Source: Erwinia sp. E602
GTDB lineage: Bacteria > Pseudomonadota > Gammaproteobacteria > Enterobacterales > Enterobacteriaceae
Direction: 5' to 3'
Length of the DNA: 64,000 nt
Assembly: GCF_018141005.1 (NCBI RefSeq)
Contig: NZ_CP046582.1
Span: 4,402,001-4,466,000, forward strand
In this document: piece after piece, positions 16,406-25,125 of the stretch
Position numbering within the stretch: the first letter of the stretch is position 1
Layout of the letters: the number at the start of each line of letters is the position of its first letter
Program-made: the position numbers and the translations under genes
Notes under the pieces: model-generated
The model's input: only the letters and a program-made list of their open reading frames with translations
Told to the model about the DNA's origin: nothing
The model's database searches: none

Positions 16406-18175
16406 TTATGCCCCCACCAGCGGCGCAGGGTTTTTAACGTAAGTTTCATGGATGGCGCGCGCGGCGCGGATCGCCAGTGCACCGACGGTGACGGTCGGGT
16501 TATAGCCGCCGTTGTTCGGGAAGGCCGAGGCGCCAACCACGAACAGGTTGTGCGCGTCCCAGCTCTGCAGGTACGGGTTGAGCGCCGAGGTGGTCGGATC
16601 GCTGCCCATCACCGCCCCGCCGATGGTGTGCGAGCTGTGCTGCATGTAGGGGTTCCAGCTCTTCTCTGACTGGTTATCCACCACCAGATGCTGGCCGCCG
16701 ATCTCTTTCATGATATTGATGGCGCGATCGGTGATGTACTTTGCCATGCGGATATCGTTCTTGTTCCAGTCGAAGGTCATGCGCAGCAGCGGCTGGCCGT
16801 GGCGATCTTTGTAGAGCGGGTCGAGGTCGAGATACGCCTCGCGCACCGGCATTGAGGTGCCCTGGCAGAAGATAGTCCCTGCGGTCTGGTAGTCACGCGC
16901 GTAGCCCGCCTTCCACTCGCTGCCCCAGCGTTTGGTGCCCGGGCGCAGGCCGTCCATATTCTGGATCGGCCGCCCGTTGGTGGAGAAGCCCATAATCCCG
17001 GCACCACCGATAAAGTCGAGATGGCTGTGGTCGAAGTTATCGCCGTTGAAGTCGTCAATCTGCACCGCCAGCGCGCCGCCGCCGATAAACGGGTTCATAT
17101 GCTCGTTATCGAAGAAGCCGGTGACCGATGAGCAGGTCTGATAATTGTAGTTACGGCCGATGGTGCCACGACCGGTGTGCGGATCGTACTGCTCGCCGAC
17201 GCCGGAGAGCAGCATCAGACGCACGTTATCCATCTGGTAGGCGGTGAAGCAGACCACATCGGCCGGCTGGAAGCCTTCGGTACCCTCTTTGGTAATAAAT
17301 TTCACGCCGGTGAGCGTTTTGCCGTCCTCATGCTTTACCGCGTGCAGCACTTCGGTGTCGGCCAGCAGGGTGAAGTTCGGGCGGCGCATCAGCGCGGGCA
17401 GAATACAGGCCTGCGGTGAGGATTTGGAGAAGTTGCCGCAGCCGTGAAAGTCGCAGAAGCCGCAGTAGGTGCACGGCCCCATGGTGACGCCAAGCGGGTT
17501 CACGTACGCCTGCGAAATGTTACCCGCCGGGACGGTAAACGGGTGATAGCCCATCCGTTCGGTGGTGGTGCGGTACTTGCGCATCCAGTGGGTGTCTTTC
17601 AGCGGTGGCGTCGGATACTCGCGCGTGCGTGAGCCTTCAAATACGTTGCCGCCGTGAATTTTTTCACCGTTAAGATTACCGGCCTTGCCCGAGGTACCGG
17701 CTATGCGTTCGAAACGGTCATAGTAAGGGGCCATTTCATCATAGGTCACGCCCCAGTCCTGCAGCTGCAGGCCGGCCATTTTCGCCGCGCCGTAGCGCTC
17801 GCGGGTCTGGCTGGCGACCTCAAAATCCCACGGCGAGAAGCGCCACGACATGCCCGCCCAGTGAGTGCCGGCTCCGCCCACGTTCCAGCCAAACTGGAAG
17901 GCCGACCAGTTACGCACCGGTGCTGCCTCCTGATCCGGGCTGTTACGGAAGGTGGTGGTTTCCACGCTCATCGGCTGCATGATTTTTCGGCGGGTGTGCC
18001 AGCGCAGCTCGTCCGGATCCACCGCCGGTGGGAAGTCGGTGGAGGTATCACGCCATGCGCCGCGCTCAATCCCCACCACGTTCAGCCCGGCACGCGTTAA
18101 CTCTTCGGCCATCACCGAGCCAGCCCATCCCATGCCGACAATCACTACGTCAGCCTTTGCTCTTATTTGCGACAT
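16406..18175 (-). CDS. Gluconate 2-dehydrogenase-type flavoprotein (GMC) large subunit
   Basis: A 589-residue FAD-dependent dehydrogenase of the glucose-methanol-choline family. The N-terminal Rossmann site is VIVGMGWAGSVMAEELTRAG with the second acidic strand end VVGIERG. Further on come GGAGTHWAGM, the Cys-rich GPCTYCGFCDFHGCG (probable 3Fe-4S site of this subfamily), and the catalytic region SHTIGGAVMGSDP followed by NNGGYNPTVTVGALA. It oxidises an aldonic acid or polyol in the periplasm after export as a complex with the Tat-targeted small subunit. In Erwinia and Pantoea several such operons exist with different substrates; D-gluconate to 2-keto-D-gluconate is the most common. Confidence 0.9.
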   Translation of the reverse strand: MSQIRAKADVVIVGMGWAGSVMAEELTRAGLNVVGIERGAWRDTSTDFPPAVDPDELRWHTRRKIMQPMSVETTTFRNSPDQEAAPVRNWSAFQFGWNVGGAGTHWAGMSWRFSPWDFEVASQTRERYGAAKMAGLQLQDWGVTYDEMAPYYDRFERIAGTSGKAGNLNGEKIHGGNVFEGSRTREYPTPPLKDTHWMRKYRTTTERMGYHPFTVPAGNISQAYVNPLGVTMGPCTYCGFCDFHGCGNFSKSSPQACILPALMRRPNFTLLADTEVLHAVKHEDGKTLTGVKFITKEGTEGFQPADVVCFTAYQMDNVRLMLLSGVGEQYDPHTGRGTIGRNYNYQTCSSVTGFFDNEHMNPFIGGGALAVQIDDFNGDNFDHSHLDFIGGAGIMGFSTNGRPIQNMDGLRPGTKRWGSEWKAGYARDYQTAGTIFCQGTSMPVREAYLDLDPLYKDRHGQPLLRMTFDWNKNDIRMAKYITDRAINIMKEIGGQHLVVDNQSEKSWNPYMQHSSHTIGGAVMGSDPTTSALNPYLQSWDAHNLFVVGASAFPNNGGYNPTVTVGALAIRAARAIHETYVKNPAPLVGA

Positions 18176-18198
18176 TTGCTCTGTTCCTGCTGTTTTTA

Positions 18199-18927
18199 TT
18201 AATCGTTCGGGATGAGGCTGACCGGAATCAGCTTTAAATCTTCGTTGTGGCGATCGACATACGGGCGATAGTCGTAACGCGCACCGGGAAAGCCAATCAT
18301 TTTCCAGCCGGCCATATTTTTATTCCCACCGTAGATCGGATCGGCCAGATAGCCTTCACGGGCGTTGCGCAGCATTAACTCAAACAGCGCCTGGCTGTTA
18401 ATATCACGGCCGAGATCGACAGCGCCTTTTTCCATGGCGGTGAGGAAGCCGTCGATCTGTTCAGCGTTCAGCGTATGCAGCGAGCCCTGATGATTTTTCT
18501 GCGCCCAGCTTTCCAGCGCCGACAGCCCGGTCAGGTAGCGTTCACGCGGCGGGGTAAGAAACTGCGGACTGCCCATCAGCCGCTGCTCATTTTCCGGTTT
18601 CAGCGGACCGTCCAGATAGAGCGCGGCCCCGGAGCCGTAGTCACCGGCCAGCTGGCTGTCGACGAACTCAATGCAGCCCGCTTCGGTGGCCGACGGGCCG
18701 TGGCGGTCAGCGGGGATCAGCCGGTCAAAGATCGCCGACAGATTTTTACGGGCCGTTTCATCGGTCAGCACCTGATAACCCTGCTGCCAGGCCGGTTGCG
18801 GCAGATGGTCAGTATTCATCTGCGTGGCCAGCGGTACGTTGCGCAGCTCCTGCGCGGCCAGCTTCGGCGCGACGGCGAATGCCGCCGCGATAGAACTCAG
18901 CGAAAATATCGCCTCTCTGCGGTTCAT
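18199..18927 (-). CDS. Gluconate 2-dehydrogenase subunit 3 family protein (Tat signal)
   Basis: A 242-residue small subunit. It starts MNRREAIFSLSSIAAAFAVA, a twin-arginine signal (NRREAIF then a hydrophobic stretch), and has the family segments IFDRLIPADRHGPSATEAGC and AREGYLADPIYGGNKNMAGW plus GFPGARYDYRPYVDRHNE. It chaperones and co-exports the flavoprotein through Tat, since the large subunit has no signal of its own. The start at 18927 is set by the Tat motif; the frame is open to 18975. First gene of the three-gene operon (small, large, cytochrome), with gaps of 23 and 4 bp. Confidence 0.9.
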   Translation of the reverse strand: MNRREAIFSLSSIAAAFAVAPKLAAQELRNVPLATQMNTDHLPQPAWQQGYQVLTDETARKNLSAIFDRLIPADRHGPSATEAGCIEFVDSQLAGDYGSGAALYLDGPLKPENEQRLMGSPQFLTPPRERYLTGLSALESWAQKNHQGSLHTLNAEQIDGFLTAMEKGAVDLGRDINSQALFELMLRNAREGYLADPIYGGNKNMAGWKMIGFPGARYDYRPYVDRHNEDLKLIPVSLIPND

Positions 18928-19273
18928 AGTTTTTCCTTTACGACGGCGGCCAGCATGGCCGCGATTGCCCGACACTAAAAAAAGACGTAACGATCCCCAC
19001 CCGGACCAGTGACTGGCTGTTCGGGCGTATTCCTGAGGTGAATTTTAATTACGACCAGCCCTACGCTGACGTATTCACGTTCGTATTATTAGCGTGCACG
19101 AGTGCGCACATTCTGTTTGGGTGCAGAGAGTATCAATAAACGCCCACCGTACCGGTTATCCCGTTAGCGGCTGGCGAATTATGCGCAGGGAGAAATACTA
19201 CCCTGCATCTTTTATTATCAGCGGGATGCGTACGGCGGAACTTTCTCGCACCCCTTTGGTTATTACCGCGATA
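18928..19273. other. Regulatory region upstream of the dehydrogenase operon
   Basis: About 345 bp between the convergent-facing lacI 3' end and the operon start. It contains a possible LacI-type operator, TGCACGAGTGCGCA (19095-19108), and a half-site GGGTGCAGAG (19119-19128), which resemble the sites upstream of the lacI gene itself. No other gene is seen. Confidence 0.4.
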
Positions 19274-20296
19274 TTACTCAACCGTTACCGGCAGATGGGA
19301 ACGGCGGATCTTCAGTTCACCTTTGCGCCACGCTTCCGGTGGGCTGGCACGCTCCTCAATCAGCCGGTTCAGCGACTCACCGGTCAGCGACTCAATCCCC
19401 TGGCTGTAGCTGGTCAGCTGATAGCTTTCGCTGCCGGCCTCTTCGATATCATCAAAGCCCACTACCGCAATCGTACCCTCGTTGCCGGTGAGGCGTAATG
19501 CATCCAGCACGCCCAGCGCCAGGATATCGTTTTCACAGAACAGTGCCTCAACGCGCTGCCCGGCCGGCACCGCCTGCAGATAGTCCAGCAGGGCCTGCAT
19601 TGCCAGGGTACGGCTGTATTCCCCGGCGATCAGCAGGCGATCGACCGTTTTCCCGGCCTGCTGCAGCTGCTGCTGGTAGCCGTCATAGCGGTACAGCTGG
19701 CTGCTCAGCGTGTCAGGCCCCTTCATATAGCCAAAGCGCTGATATCCCTGCGCCAGCAGCAGAGACGCCACTTCAGCACCGGCCTGATGACCGTCAATAT
19801 TCACCACTTCGATGTCTTCCACATCGCTGTTACGGCACACCTGCACCAGCGGGATATGGTGCAGCTCATGCGCTATCGCAATCAGCTGGTCGGTCAGCAC
19901 CGTGCCTAAAAACAGGATGCCGTCCACCTGCAGCTGGTCTGCCATCGCCATCACCGAGCGGTAGTTTTCCCCGGTGGTGATGTTGAGGAGCAGTGCCATA
20001 TAACCGCGCGCCTGCAGCTGTCGGGTCACCACATCCATCATCATCATCGAGTGCGGGTTCTGCATCTGGTCGATCACTACCCCGATGATGTGGGTGCGCT
20101 TTTTCGACAGGCTGCGCGCCAGCAGGTTGGGCCGGTAGCCCAGCTCTTTCGCGGCGGCCAGCACCTTCTCGCGCGCCCGCCCGGAGACCGACGCCCCCGG
20201 CGTGAAGGCGCGTGATACCGTCCATTTAGACACACCCGCCATCGCCGCCACATCGCTGGCGGTGGCCTTGTGGCGCGTCTTTGTCTCTTTTGTCAT
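19274..20296 (-). CDS. LacI-family transcriptional regulator
   Basis: A 340-residue repressor. The HTH and hinge run KATASDVAAMAGVSKWTVSR then FTPGASVSGRAREKVLAAAK and LGYRPNLLARSL. The periplasmic-binding-protein-like domain begins HIIGVVIDQMQNPHSM and ends VAVVGFDDIEEAGSESYQL. The C-terminal RRSHLPV is usual for the GntR/IdnR group, which senses gluconate-type ligands. It lies just upstream of the gluconate dehydrogenase-type operon and downstream of nothing else, so it probably controls that operon and perhaps the MFS carrier. Two 14-bp pseudopalindromes about 145-180 bp before its start are candidate self-operators. Confidence 0.88.
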   Translation of the reverse strand: MTKETKTRHKATASDVAAMAGVSKWTVSRAFTPGASVSGRAREKVLAAAKELGYRPNLLARSLSKKRTHIIGVVIDQMQNPHSMMMMDVVTRQLQARGYMALLLNITTGENYRSVMAMADQLQVDGILFLGTVLTDQLIAIAHELHHIPLVQVCRNSDVEDIEVVNIDGHQAGAEVASLLLAQGYQRFGYMKGPDTLSSQLYRYDGYQQQLQQAGKTVDRLLIAGEYSRTLAMQALLDYLQAVPAGQRVEALFCENDILALGVLDALRLTGNEGTIAVVGFDDIEEAGSESYQLTSYSQGIESLTGESLNRLIEERASPPEAWRKGELKIRRSHLPVTVE

Positions 20297-20440
20297 AACA
20301 CCTGCGTCCCAGTGTCCGAGTTACGTAACCCAGCATTGAACGCTAAACGCAGGGGAAAAGAAACCTTTAGCCGTGCTTCGCGCGGCCAATCCGTGACCAC
20401 AGCGTTATCCCCTGTTAATGTTGCGATTATGTTCGATCTT

Positions 20441-20476
20441 TGCACCCGATTGCAATTATTTTTGCATCCGGGTGCA
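20441..20476 (-). promoter_or_regulatory. Paired LacI-type operators upstream of the lacI-family gene
   Basis: TGCACCCGATTGCA (20441-20454) and TGCATCCGGGTGCA (20463-20476) are two pseudopalindromes 22 bp apart, centre to centre, sharing TGCAnCCG half-sites with a central CG as in LacI-family operators. The outer halves TGCACCCG and CGGGTGCA are also perfect complements of each other. Assignment to the adjacent regulator is inferred. Confidence 0.6.
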
Positions 20477-20645
20477 GAATATTGAAATTTTGTTATAGCA
20501 AGAGGGTGAGATGGCATTCAGGTGTGGGATCCTTGTTCATCCGTGTGCCGGGCGTGCAGCCGACAGGGACCGCGGTCGGGCAGGCAAGACAGGATGGGCT
20601 GTCGTGGCCGGACGGGTGGGTGGGGGATGTGGTTGTCGCGTGTTC

Positions 20646-20671
20646 CATCCGCACCGGCTGGGGTGCGGATG
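20646..20671 (-). terminator. Hairpin downstream of the MFS gene
   Basis: CATCCGCACC and GGTGCGGATG form a perfect 10-bp stem with a 6-nt loop, 10 bases after the MFS stop codon. There is no U-run, so it may only stabilise the transcript end. Confidence 0.5.
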
Positions 20672-20681
20672 CCGCTGGGGT

Positions 20682-21956
20682 TCAACGGAAAAGTGGGATG
20701 TTGCGCCAGGCCGTAAAGGTCAGCAGGCCGATGGCCGCCACGCCCCAGGCCATGGCGGCCAGCGTCCAGTGCGCGTACTGATAGAGGGCCAGCAGCAGCA
20801 ACGGCAATGTGCTGGAACAGAGCGAGTAGGACAGATTATAGATCAGCGAAATGCCGGTCACCTTCACCTGCGGCGGGAACAGCTGCACCATCACCGCCGG
20901 TACGGCGGCGATCACCCCACAGCACAGGCCGAGCAGGATGTAGCTCAGCAGCACGCGGGTGATGTCGCCGCTGAGGCTGGCGGCCATCACGCTGACGCCT
21001 GCCGCCAGCAGCACCGAATAAATGGCGAAGGTGCGCCACGCGCCCAGCCGGTCGGCGATCCAGCCGGCAACAATACAGCCCACGTTGAGCGCCAGAATGC
21101 CCACGCAGCTGATGCGGAAGGTGGTCGCGGCATCAAAATGCCAGCTCTTCTGCAGGATCAGCGGCAGCACCACCACGGTGACGATCACCGCCGAGGTCAG
21201 CACCGCGGTCAGAAAGAACGCCGGCAGCGCCGCTCTGCGGTGCTGGCGCAGTATCTCCCCCAGCGGCAGGCGCGGAGCCTGCGCCTTCTCCTGCTGCATG
21301 GCGATAAACACCGGGGTTTCCTGCAGCCAGCGCCGCAGCCACAGCGAGATAAAGCCCAGCAGGCCACCGACGATAAACGGAATGCGCCACGCCCAGTCGC
21401 GCATCTCGTCGGCGCTGAACAGCGTGGTGATCAGGGTAACGGTCAGCGCCGCCAGCATATAGCCGAAGGTCAGCCCGGCCTGCAGCATACCCAGCGCCAG
21501 ACCACGGTGCCTGGCAGGCGTGTGCTCGGCAACAAACACCCAGGCATTCGGCACTTCGCCACCCAGCGCGGCGCCCTGAATAATGCGCGCCAGCAGCAGC
21601 AGCAGCGGCGCCCAGTAGCCGATCTGCGCATAGCCGGGCAGCAGCCCCATCGCCAGGCAGGGCAGCGCCATAAACAACACGGTGAAGTTGAACATCCGCT
21701 TGCGGCCGTAGCGATCGGCATAGTGGGCAATCAGCAGGCCGCCGAGCGGGCGGGCCAGATAGCCCACCGAGAAGATGGTCATGCTCTGCAGCAGGCGCAC
21801 CCACTCCGGCGTGTCGGCGGGGAAGAAAACGTCGGCGATCACCGCAGACAGGAAAACAAAAATAATGAAGTCGAACACTTCAAGCGCCCCGCCTAACAGC
21901 GACAGGCCGATCATCTTGTAGTCGTGGCGGGTTAACTGATGGGTTGTTGTAGTCAT
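20682..21956 (-). CDS. MFS metabolite:H+ symporter
   Basis: A 424-residue inner-membrane carrier of the metabolite:H+ symporter (MHS) branch, with 12 predicted helices. LGGALEVFDFIIFVFLSA is the helix-1 signature of MHS carriers. GGLLIAHYADRYGRKRMF is the MFS loop 2-3 motif, followed by ARIIQGAALGGEVPNAWVFV and the loop 8-9 motif WIADRLGAWRTF. Substrates in this branch are organic acids, shikimate, alpha-ketoglutarate or proline betaine. With the dehydrogenase operon and LacI regulator beside it, uptake of a sugar acid (for example a keto-gluconate) is a reasonable inference, not shown by sequence. Confidence 0.82.
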   Translation of the reverse strand: MTTTTHQLTRHDYKMIGLSLLGGALEVFDFIIFVFLSAVIADVFFPADTPEWVRLLQSMTIFSVGYLARPLGGLLIAHYADRYGRKRMFNFTVLFMALPCLAMGLLPGYAQIGYWAPLLLLLARIIQGAALGGEVPNAWVFVAEHTPARHRGLALGMLQAGLTFGYMLAALTVTLITTLFSADEMRDWAWRIPFIVGGLLGFISLWLRRWLQETPVFIAMQQEKAQAPRLPLGEILRQHRRAALPAFFLTAVLTSAVIVTVVVLPLILQKSWHFDAATTFRISCVGILALNVGCIVAGWIADRLGAWRTFAIYSVLLAAGVSVMAASLSGDITRVLLSYILLGLCCGVIAAVPAVMVQLFPPQVKVTGISLIYNLSYSLCSSTLPLLLLALYQYAHWTLAAMAWGVAAIGLLTFTAWRNIPLFR

Positions 21957-22300
21957 GGAGACATCTCACTGCCATGCCGCAGACGCCGTCAAAGCCTGGC
22001 GGCTGCGGATCGGTTATGCCGTAAATGCCGACCGGACCGGGCAAACCTCAGAGGCAGCGCGGCGCAGCTGGCATTCATGAAGGGCGCACGCCCTTATCAC
22101 CGCCCGGCACACTCCGCCGGACGGTGCAGCAGTCTGCCACAAAATTGTCTTAAGGCGTCAGTTATCCGTATCTCACACCCGCTCAGGGGTGAAGCGACAG
22201 CCCTTTGATAGCCTTATCCACCGCTTTTTTCGGCCCGTGCGGTGGCAATACCGGTTGCCAGAAACGCGGTGACGTTCAGCCACTGCCAGCTGGCCAGGCG
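21957..22300. other. Intergenic region between the MFS gene and the rpn remnant
   Basis: About 340 bp. The first half is the MFS promoter side. In 22206-22290 the minus strand can be read as LASWQWLNVTAFLATGIATA followed by RAEKSGG and a stop, which looks like the end of an unknown protein whose beginning was lost; I cannot name it. Confidence 0.35.
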
Positions 22301-22807
22301 CTAATTCCACCTTGTTCGTGGCCCTGTGGCATTCCCGGAGAAGGGTTTGCTGCAGTGAGGCTGCTTCGCCAGCTGAGGATGGTCAAACCCGTCCAGCCAG
22401 TTCATAGAGTGGGGATAGCCTTTGGTCTTGCCGGCATAAATCAGCATGGGAATTACCAGCGGCAAAAATTCATGTCCGGTATCCAGATGACGCTGCATGA
22501 GATCAACGGCGCGACTCATCAAACGGAATGCCATGTGTGGATCGGGCGGACTCTGATATTCGATGCGTACAAGCAGGTAAGCTTCCCCGGCAGTCGTATC
22601 AACGCCATAGAGCATATCGCTAAAACCGGTACGGGAGTTCTCATCCGCCAGGATCCCCTGCTCCTGCCGCAGCGTACTGAGATCGCAGATATCCTGAAGG
22701 TGTGCCGGAAGGTGAAGCTGCATAAAATCTCGCAGAATTTCCGGGTCTGATAAAACATGTTTGAATGCCACGTCGTGTGGCGCGGGTGCGGCCTGATTCT
22801 GTTTCAT
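22301..22807 (-). pseudogene. Rpn-family recombination-promoting nuclease (PF04754), 3'-truncated
   Basis: The ATG at 22807, after GGAGGCAGGGAAT, starts MKQNQAAPAPHDVAFKHVLS. The well-kept Rpn N-terminal half includes DLYLPAHL-type segments (HLPAHLQDICDL), then GFSDMLYGVDT, YLLVRIEYQSPPD and AFRLMSRAVDLMQRHL, ending with IPMLIYAGK and YPHSMNWLDGF. After about residue 148 the family match stops and the frame ends 20 codons later. Full Rpn proteins have about 300 residues, so half the protein is gone. The PD-(D/E)XK-type core residues lie in the remaining part. Probably inactive. Confidence 0.8.
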
Positions 22808-22866
22808 ATTCCCTGCCTCCATTATTAGACAGAGAGAATTTATCAGAACACTATTCCTGAAAGTGC

Positions 22867-23085
22867 CTAAAGATGCTTATTATTGCCACAGCGGCGCTGG
22901 TAATCGGCTGGCTTCAGGCGGTACGCGCGCTGGAACCAGCGGCCGAGATGGCACTGGTCGGCGAAGCCGGTGGCGGCGGCAACCTGGGCCGGTGCAGCTC
23001 GTCAGCCAGCAGGATTCGAGCGGTGCACAGCCGCATCCGATACGCATGCGGCGACTGACCAAAGGCCTGCCTGAACTATTGAAAA
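22867..23085 (-). pseudogene. AraC-family regulator remnant (C-terminal HTH, frameshifted)
   Basis: On the minus strand one frame reads FRQAFGQSPHAYRMRLCTAR then ILLADEL. After a one-base shift near 22982 the next frame reads AAATGFADQCHLGRWFQRAY then RLKPADYQRR and stops at 22867. Together these form the second HTH of an AraC-type activator. The N-terminal part is missing because the AbiE-like pair begins directly at 23090, so insertion of that island probably broke the gene. Confidence 0.75.
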
Positions 23086-23089
23086 CAGC

Positions 23090-23992
23090 CTAACAGGCTG
23101 TTGCCAATTGTGCCTCAATCTCGGCCAGCAAACCCTGGATAAGGCCCGCTGCAAAACGCTGCGCTCCCACGATTCCATCCTCATCGCCGCCATGAAATTG
23201 GGCGTAGGCAACGGCCCCGACTTTTTCGAACCCCTCACCGAACTCATCATCGCTGAAACGGTTTCTTAAAGCCGTAAGACCAGCCTCTACAGCCTCAGGA
23301 TGCTGGCCTGACCGAATACGCTGAACAAATAGCCCTGCGACATATTCCAGCGATCCAGAATAGCGAATGACATGAATAAGATCTGCAGCATCCTTGTTCT
23401 CTTCCCGTTGGTGGAGCGCGATAGCCTTCAATATCACGAATGCGGGTACGTCCGCGAAACGCACCACATCAACTGATATGCCTTTCCCATCAGGCAGTGG
23501 AGCCCCGATGCGCTTTTCTTGATACCAATCGTGTACAATCCTGGCATGCTTGATTGTGAGGGCCGAGACCTGCTCCCCACTGACACTGATGGTTTTTCCT
23601 GCCTCCTCATCACCAGCATCACGGAGTAGCTCAACGACTACCTCCACGTGCTCTTCAATCTTAAGGCGCCACCGCCAGGACGCAGCCTTTCCATCTTCGA
23701 CCCAACGGATGAAACCACGTGCTTTGAGCTGGTCAGCCAAACTGGTGTATTCATTTCCGATGGCCAGTACTTCCAGATTCAGCACGATATCTACGTCTGA
23801 GGTTCCCGCGTGCATCGGAATGTCTGGTGGGGCCTCTGGTGTGAGGTAGCGAGGGACAAGACCACCAACCAAACGGAGGGTTTCCCTAAGGTTGCCGAAT
23901 GCACTCAACAGTGTGAGCAGCGTTTTTTCACAGGCGAGCGTCACGTCAATGCTATATCCCTCAGCCGTTCGCGGCTTTATTTCCTTTCCCAT
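23090..23992 (-). CDS. AbiEii-like nucleotidyltransferase (type IV TA toxin candidate)
   Basis: A 300-residue protein with a DNA polymerase beta-type nucleotidyltransferase core. LVGGLVPRYLTP (about 41-52) gives the GG motif, and HAGTSDVDIVLNLEVL (about 61-76) gives the two metal-binding Asp residues D66 and D68. The rest is helical. This layout fits the AbiEii/AbiGii group, whose members transfer nucleotides (to tRNA in MenT-type relatives) and stop growth during phage infection. Its start overlaps the end of the upstream AbiEi-like gene by 16 bp, so the pair is translationally coupled. Base composition is lower in GC than the backbone, in line with horizontal transfer. Confidence 0.72.
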   Translation of the reverse strand: MGKEIKPRTAEGYSIDVTLACEKTLLTLLSAFGNLRETLRLVGGLVPRYLTPEAPPDIPMHAGTSDVDIVLNLEVLAIGNEYTSLADQLKARGFIRWVEDGKAASWRWRLKIEEHVEVVVELLRDAGDEEAGKTISVSGEQVSALTIKHARIVHDWYQEKRIGAPLPDGKGISVDVVRFADVPAFVILKAIALHQREENKDAADLIHVIRYSGSLEYVAGLFVQRIRSGQHPEAVEAGLTALRNRFSDDEFGEGFEKVGAVAYAQFHGGDEDGIVGAQRFAAGLIQGLLAEIEAQLATAC

Positions 23993-25104
23993 AACGACTC
24001 CAAACGTCCTCTAAGTTGGTCAGCTAACTCTTTGTTTCGCCCTCTACCATCCAGCAAATCCAGGTACAGGATGTACGCGCTTGCAAAAAATGCAGAATGA
24101 TCCGAATGTCTGTCCCGGTAAAGCAAGCTCGAAGATTCACGCTCGATGAGCGTGACATTCGCTCCTTTGCTGACAGGCTTAAGGCGAAGTGCTTCGGCCA
24201 TGTCATCGGCATACCCTTTGGGCACAATAATTTCCACACCATCAGTGCTGGTCAAAAATGGGACCACAGCGTTTGCAGCCGCAGCACCAGTGAACGCCCA
24301 TGGAAAATCGATTCTGGCATGGTCAATGCGATCGGCAAAATGAGCCAGTATGTGCCTGGGGTTTTCAACGAAGGAGTACCATTTCGTCTGCTTCTCTTTA
24401 CGCTCCTGCCATTGCTCAGCCCAGGCATCCAGAAGCTTTTCCGGGCGAATGAGCATTCTGCGCTTGCTCGGCCCTCCACCTGCAGACTTCACCCATTCAC
24501 GCAACGTTAACTCCTGCAAAACGAGAGAGCAGGTGTAGGGGGAGGTCTCAGCCCGCTCGGCTAGCTCCGCGCCGGTAAGCCACTCGTTAGCATGCATCAA
24601 AAGGGCATGGACAACACTCCCACGTGCATCAGTGAAGAGGTCTACGCCGTGGAAGGACTTCCTGGGACGCCTGGTAGGTTTTTCGATGTTAATGAACCAG
24701 CAGTCGTGTTTAAGGTAAAGGCTTCCTCCCAGCTCAAATGATGCGATTCCGTGAGCCCTCAGCTCCTCCTTAGCACCGGGGCTAAGTGAACCTGCGGCAA
24801 GCATTCCGATAGCCTCATGACGATGATCCCGGTAACGCATGTGGTTATTGAATTTCCACACTGCATCTCTGGCGTCTCTTGGATAAACGTTTTTTTTGAC
24901 CTCTACGTAAAGCATCAGCGTCCGGTCTGGCCTACGGATCTCAATCAATCCATCAGGCTCGGAATCCATCTGTGAAGATAACTGCTTGCCTGGATGACCC
25001 TTTACAGTGGCTTCGGAACCAAACGCGTCCGCAAGGGCAATAGCTAGCTCTTCCAGTACCTGCCTTTCGAATTCGTGCCCTGAACGATGTGAAAAATGGC
25101 CCAT
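23977..25104 (-). CDS. AbiEi-like antitoxin/regulator with an N-terminal nuclease-fold domain
   Basis: A 375-residue protein. The N-terminal region looks like a PD-(D/E)XK fold: E12, P50-D51, and E68-V-K70 in LYVEVKKNVYP. A winged HTH follows at about 158-222 (SVVHALLMHANEWLTGAELA then AERAETSPYTCSLVLQEL). The C-terminal 150 residues resemble an AbiEi antitoxin domain (IIVPKGYADDMAEALRLKPV). Classic AbiEi proteins have only the HTH and C-terminal parts. It would repress its operon at the TTAGCT array upstream and counteract the nucleotidyltransferase. The ATG at 25104 follows GGAGG by 8 bases; a TTG at 25119 is less likely. Whether the nuclease fold is active is unknown. Confidence 0.68.
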   Translation of the reverse strand: MGHFSHRSGHEFERQVLEELAIALADAFGSEATVKGHPGKQLSSQMDSEPDGLIEIRRPDRTLMLYVEVKKNVYPRDARDAVWKFNNHMRYRDHRHEAIGMLAAGSLSPGAKEELRAHGIASFELGGSLYLKHDCWFINIEKPTRRPRKSFHGVDLFTDARGSVVHALLMHANEWLTGAELAERAETSPYTCSLVLQELTLREWVKSAGGGPSKRRMLIRPEKLLDAWAEQWQERKEKQTKWYSFVENPRHILAHFADRIDHARIDFPWAFTGAAAANAVVPFLTSTDGVEIIVPKGYADDMAEALRLKPVSKGANVTLIERESSSLLYRDRHSDHSAFFASAYILYLDLLDGRGRNKELADQLRGRLESLWERK

Positions 25105-25125
25105 AAGATTAGCCTCCAAGGCGTC

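Noticed and set aside
22206..22290. Continuation of the rpn gene downstream of its stop
   Set aside because: The readable peptide in this stretch does not resemble the C-terminal half of Rpn proteins.
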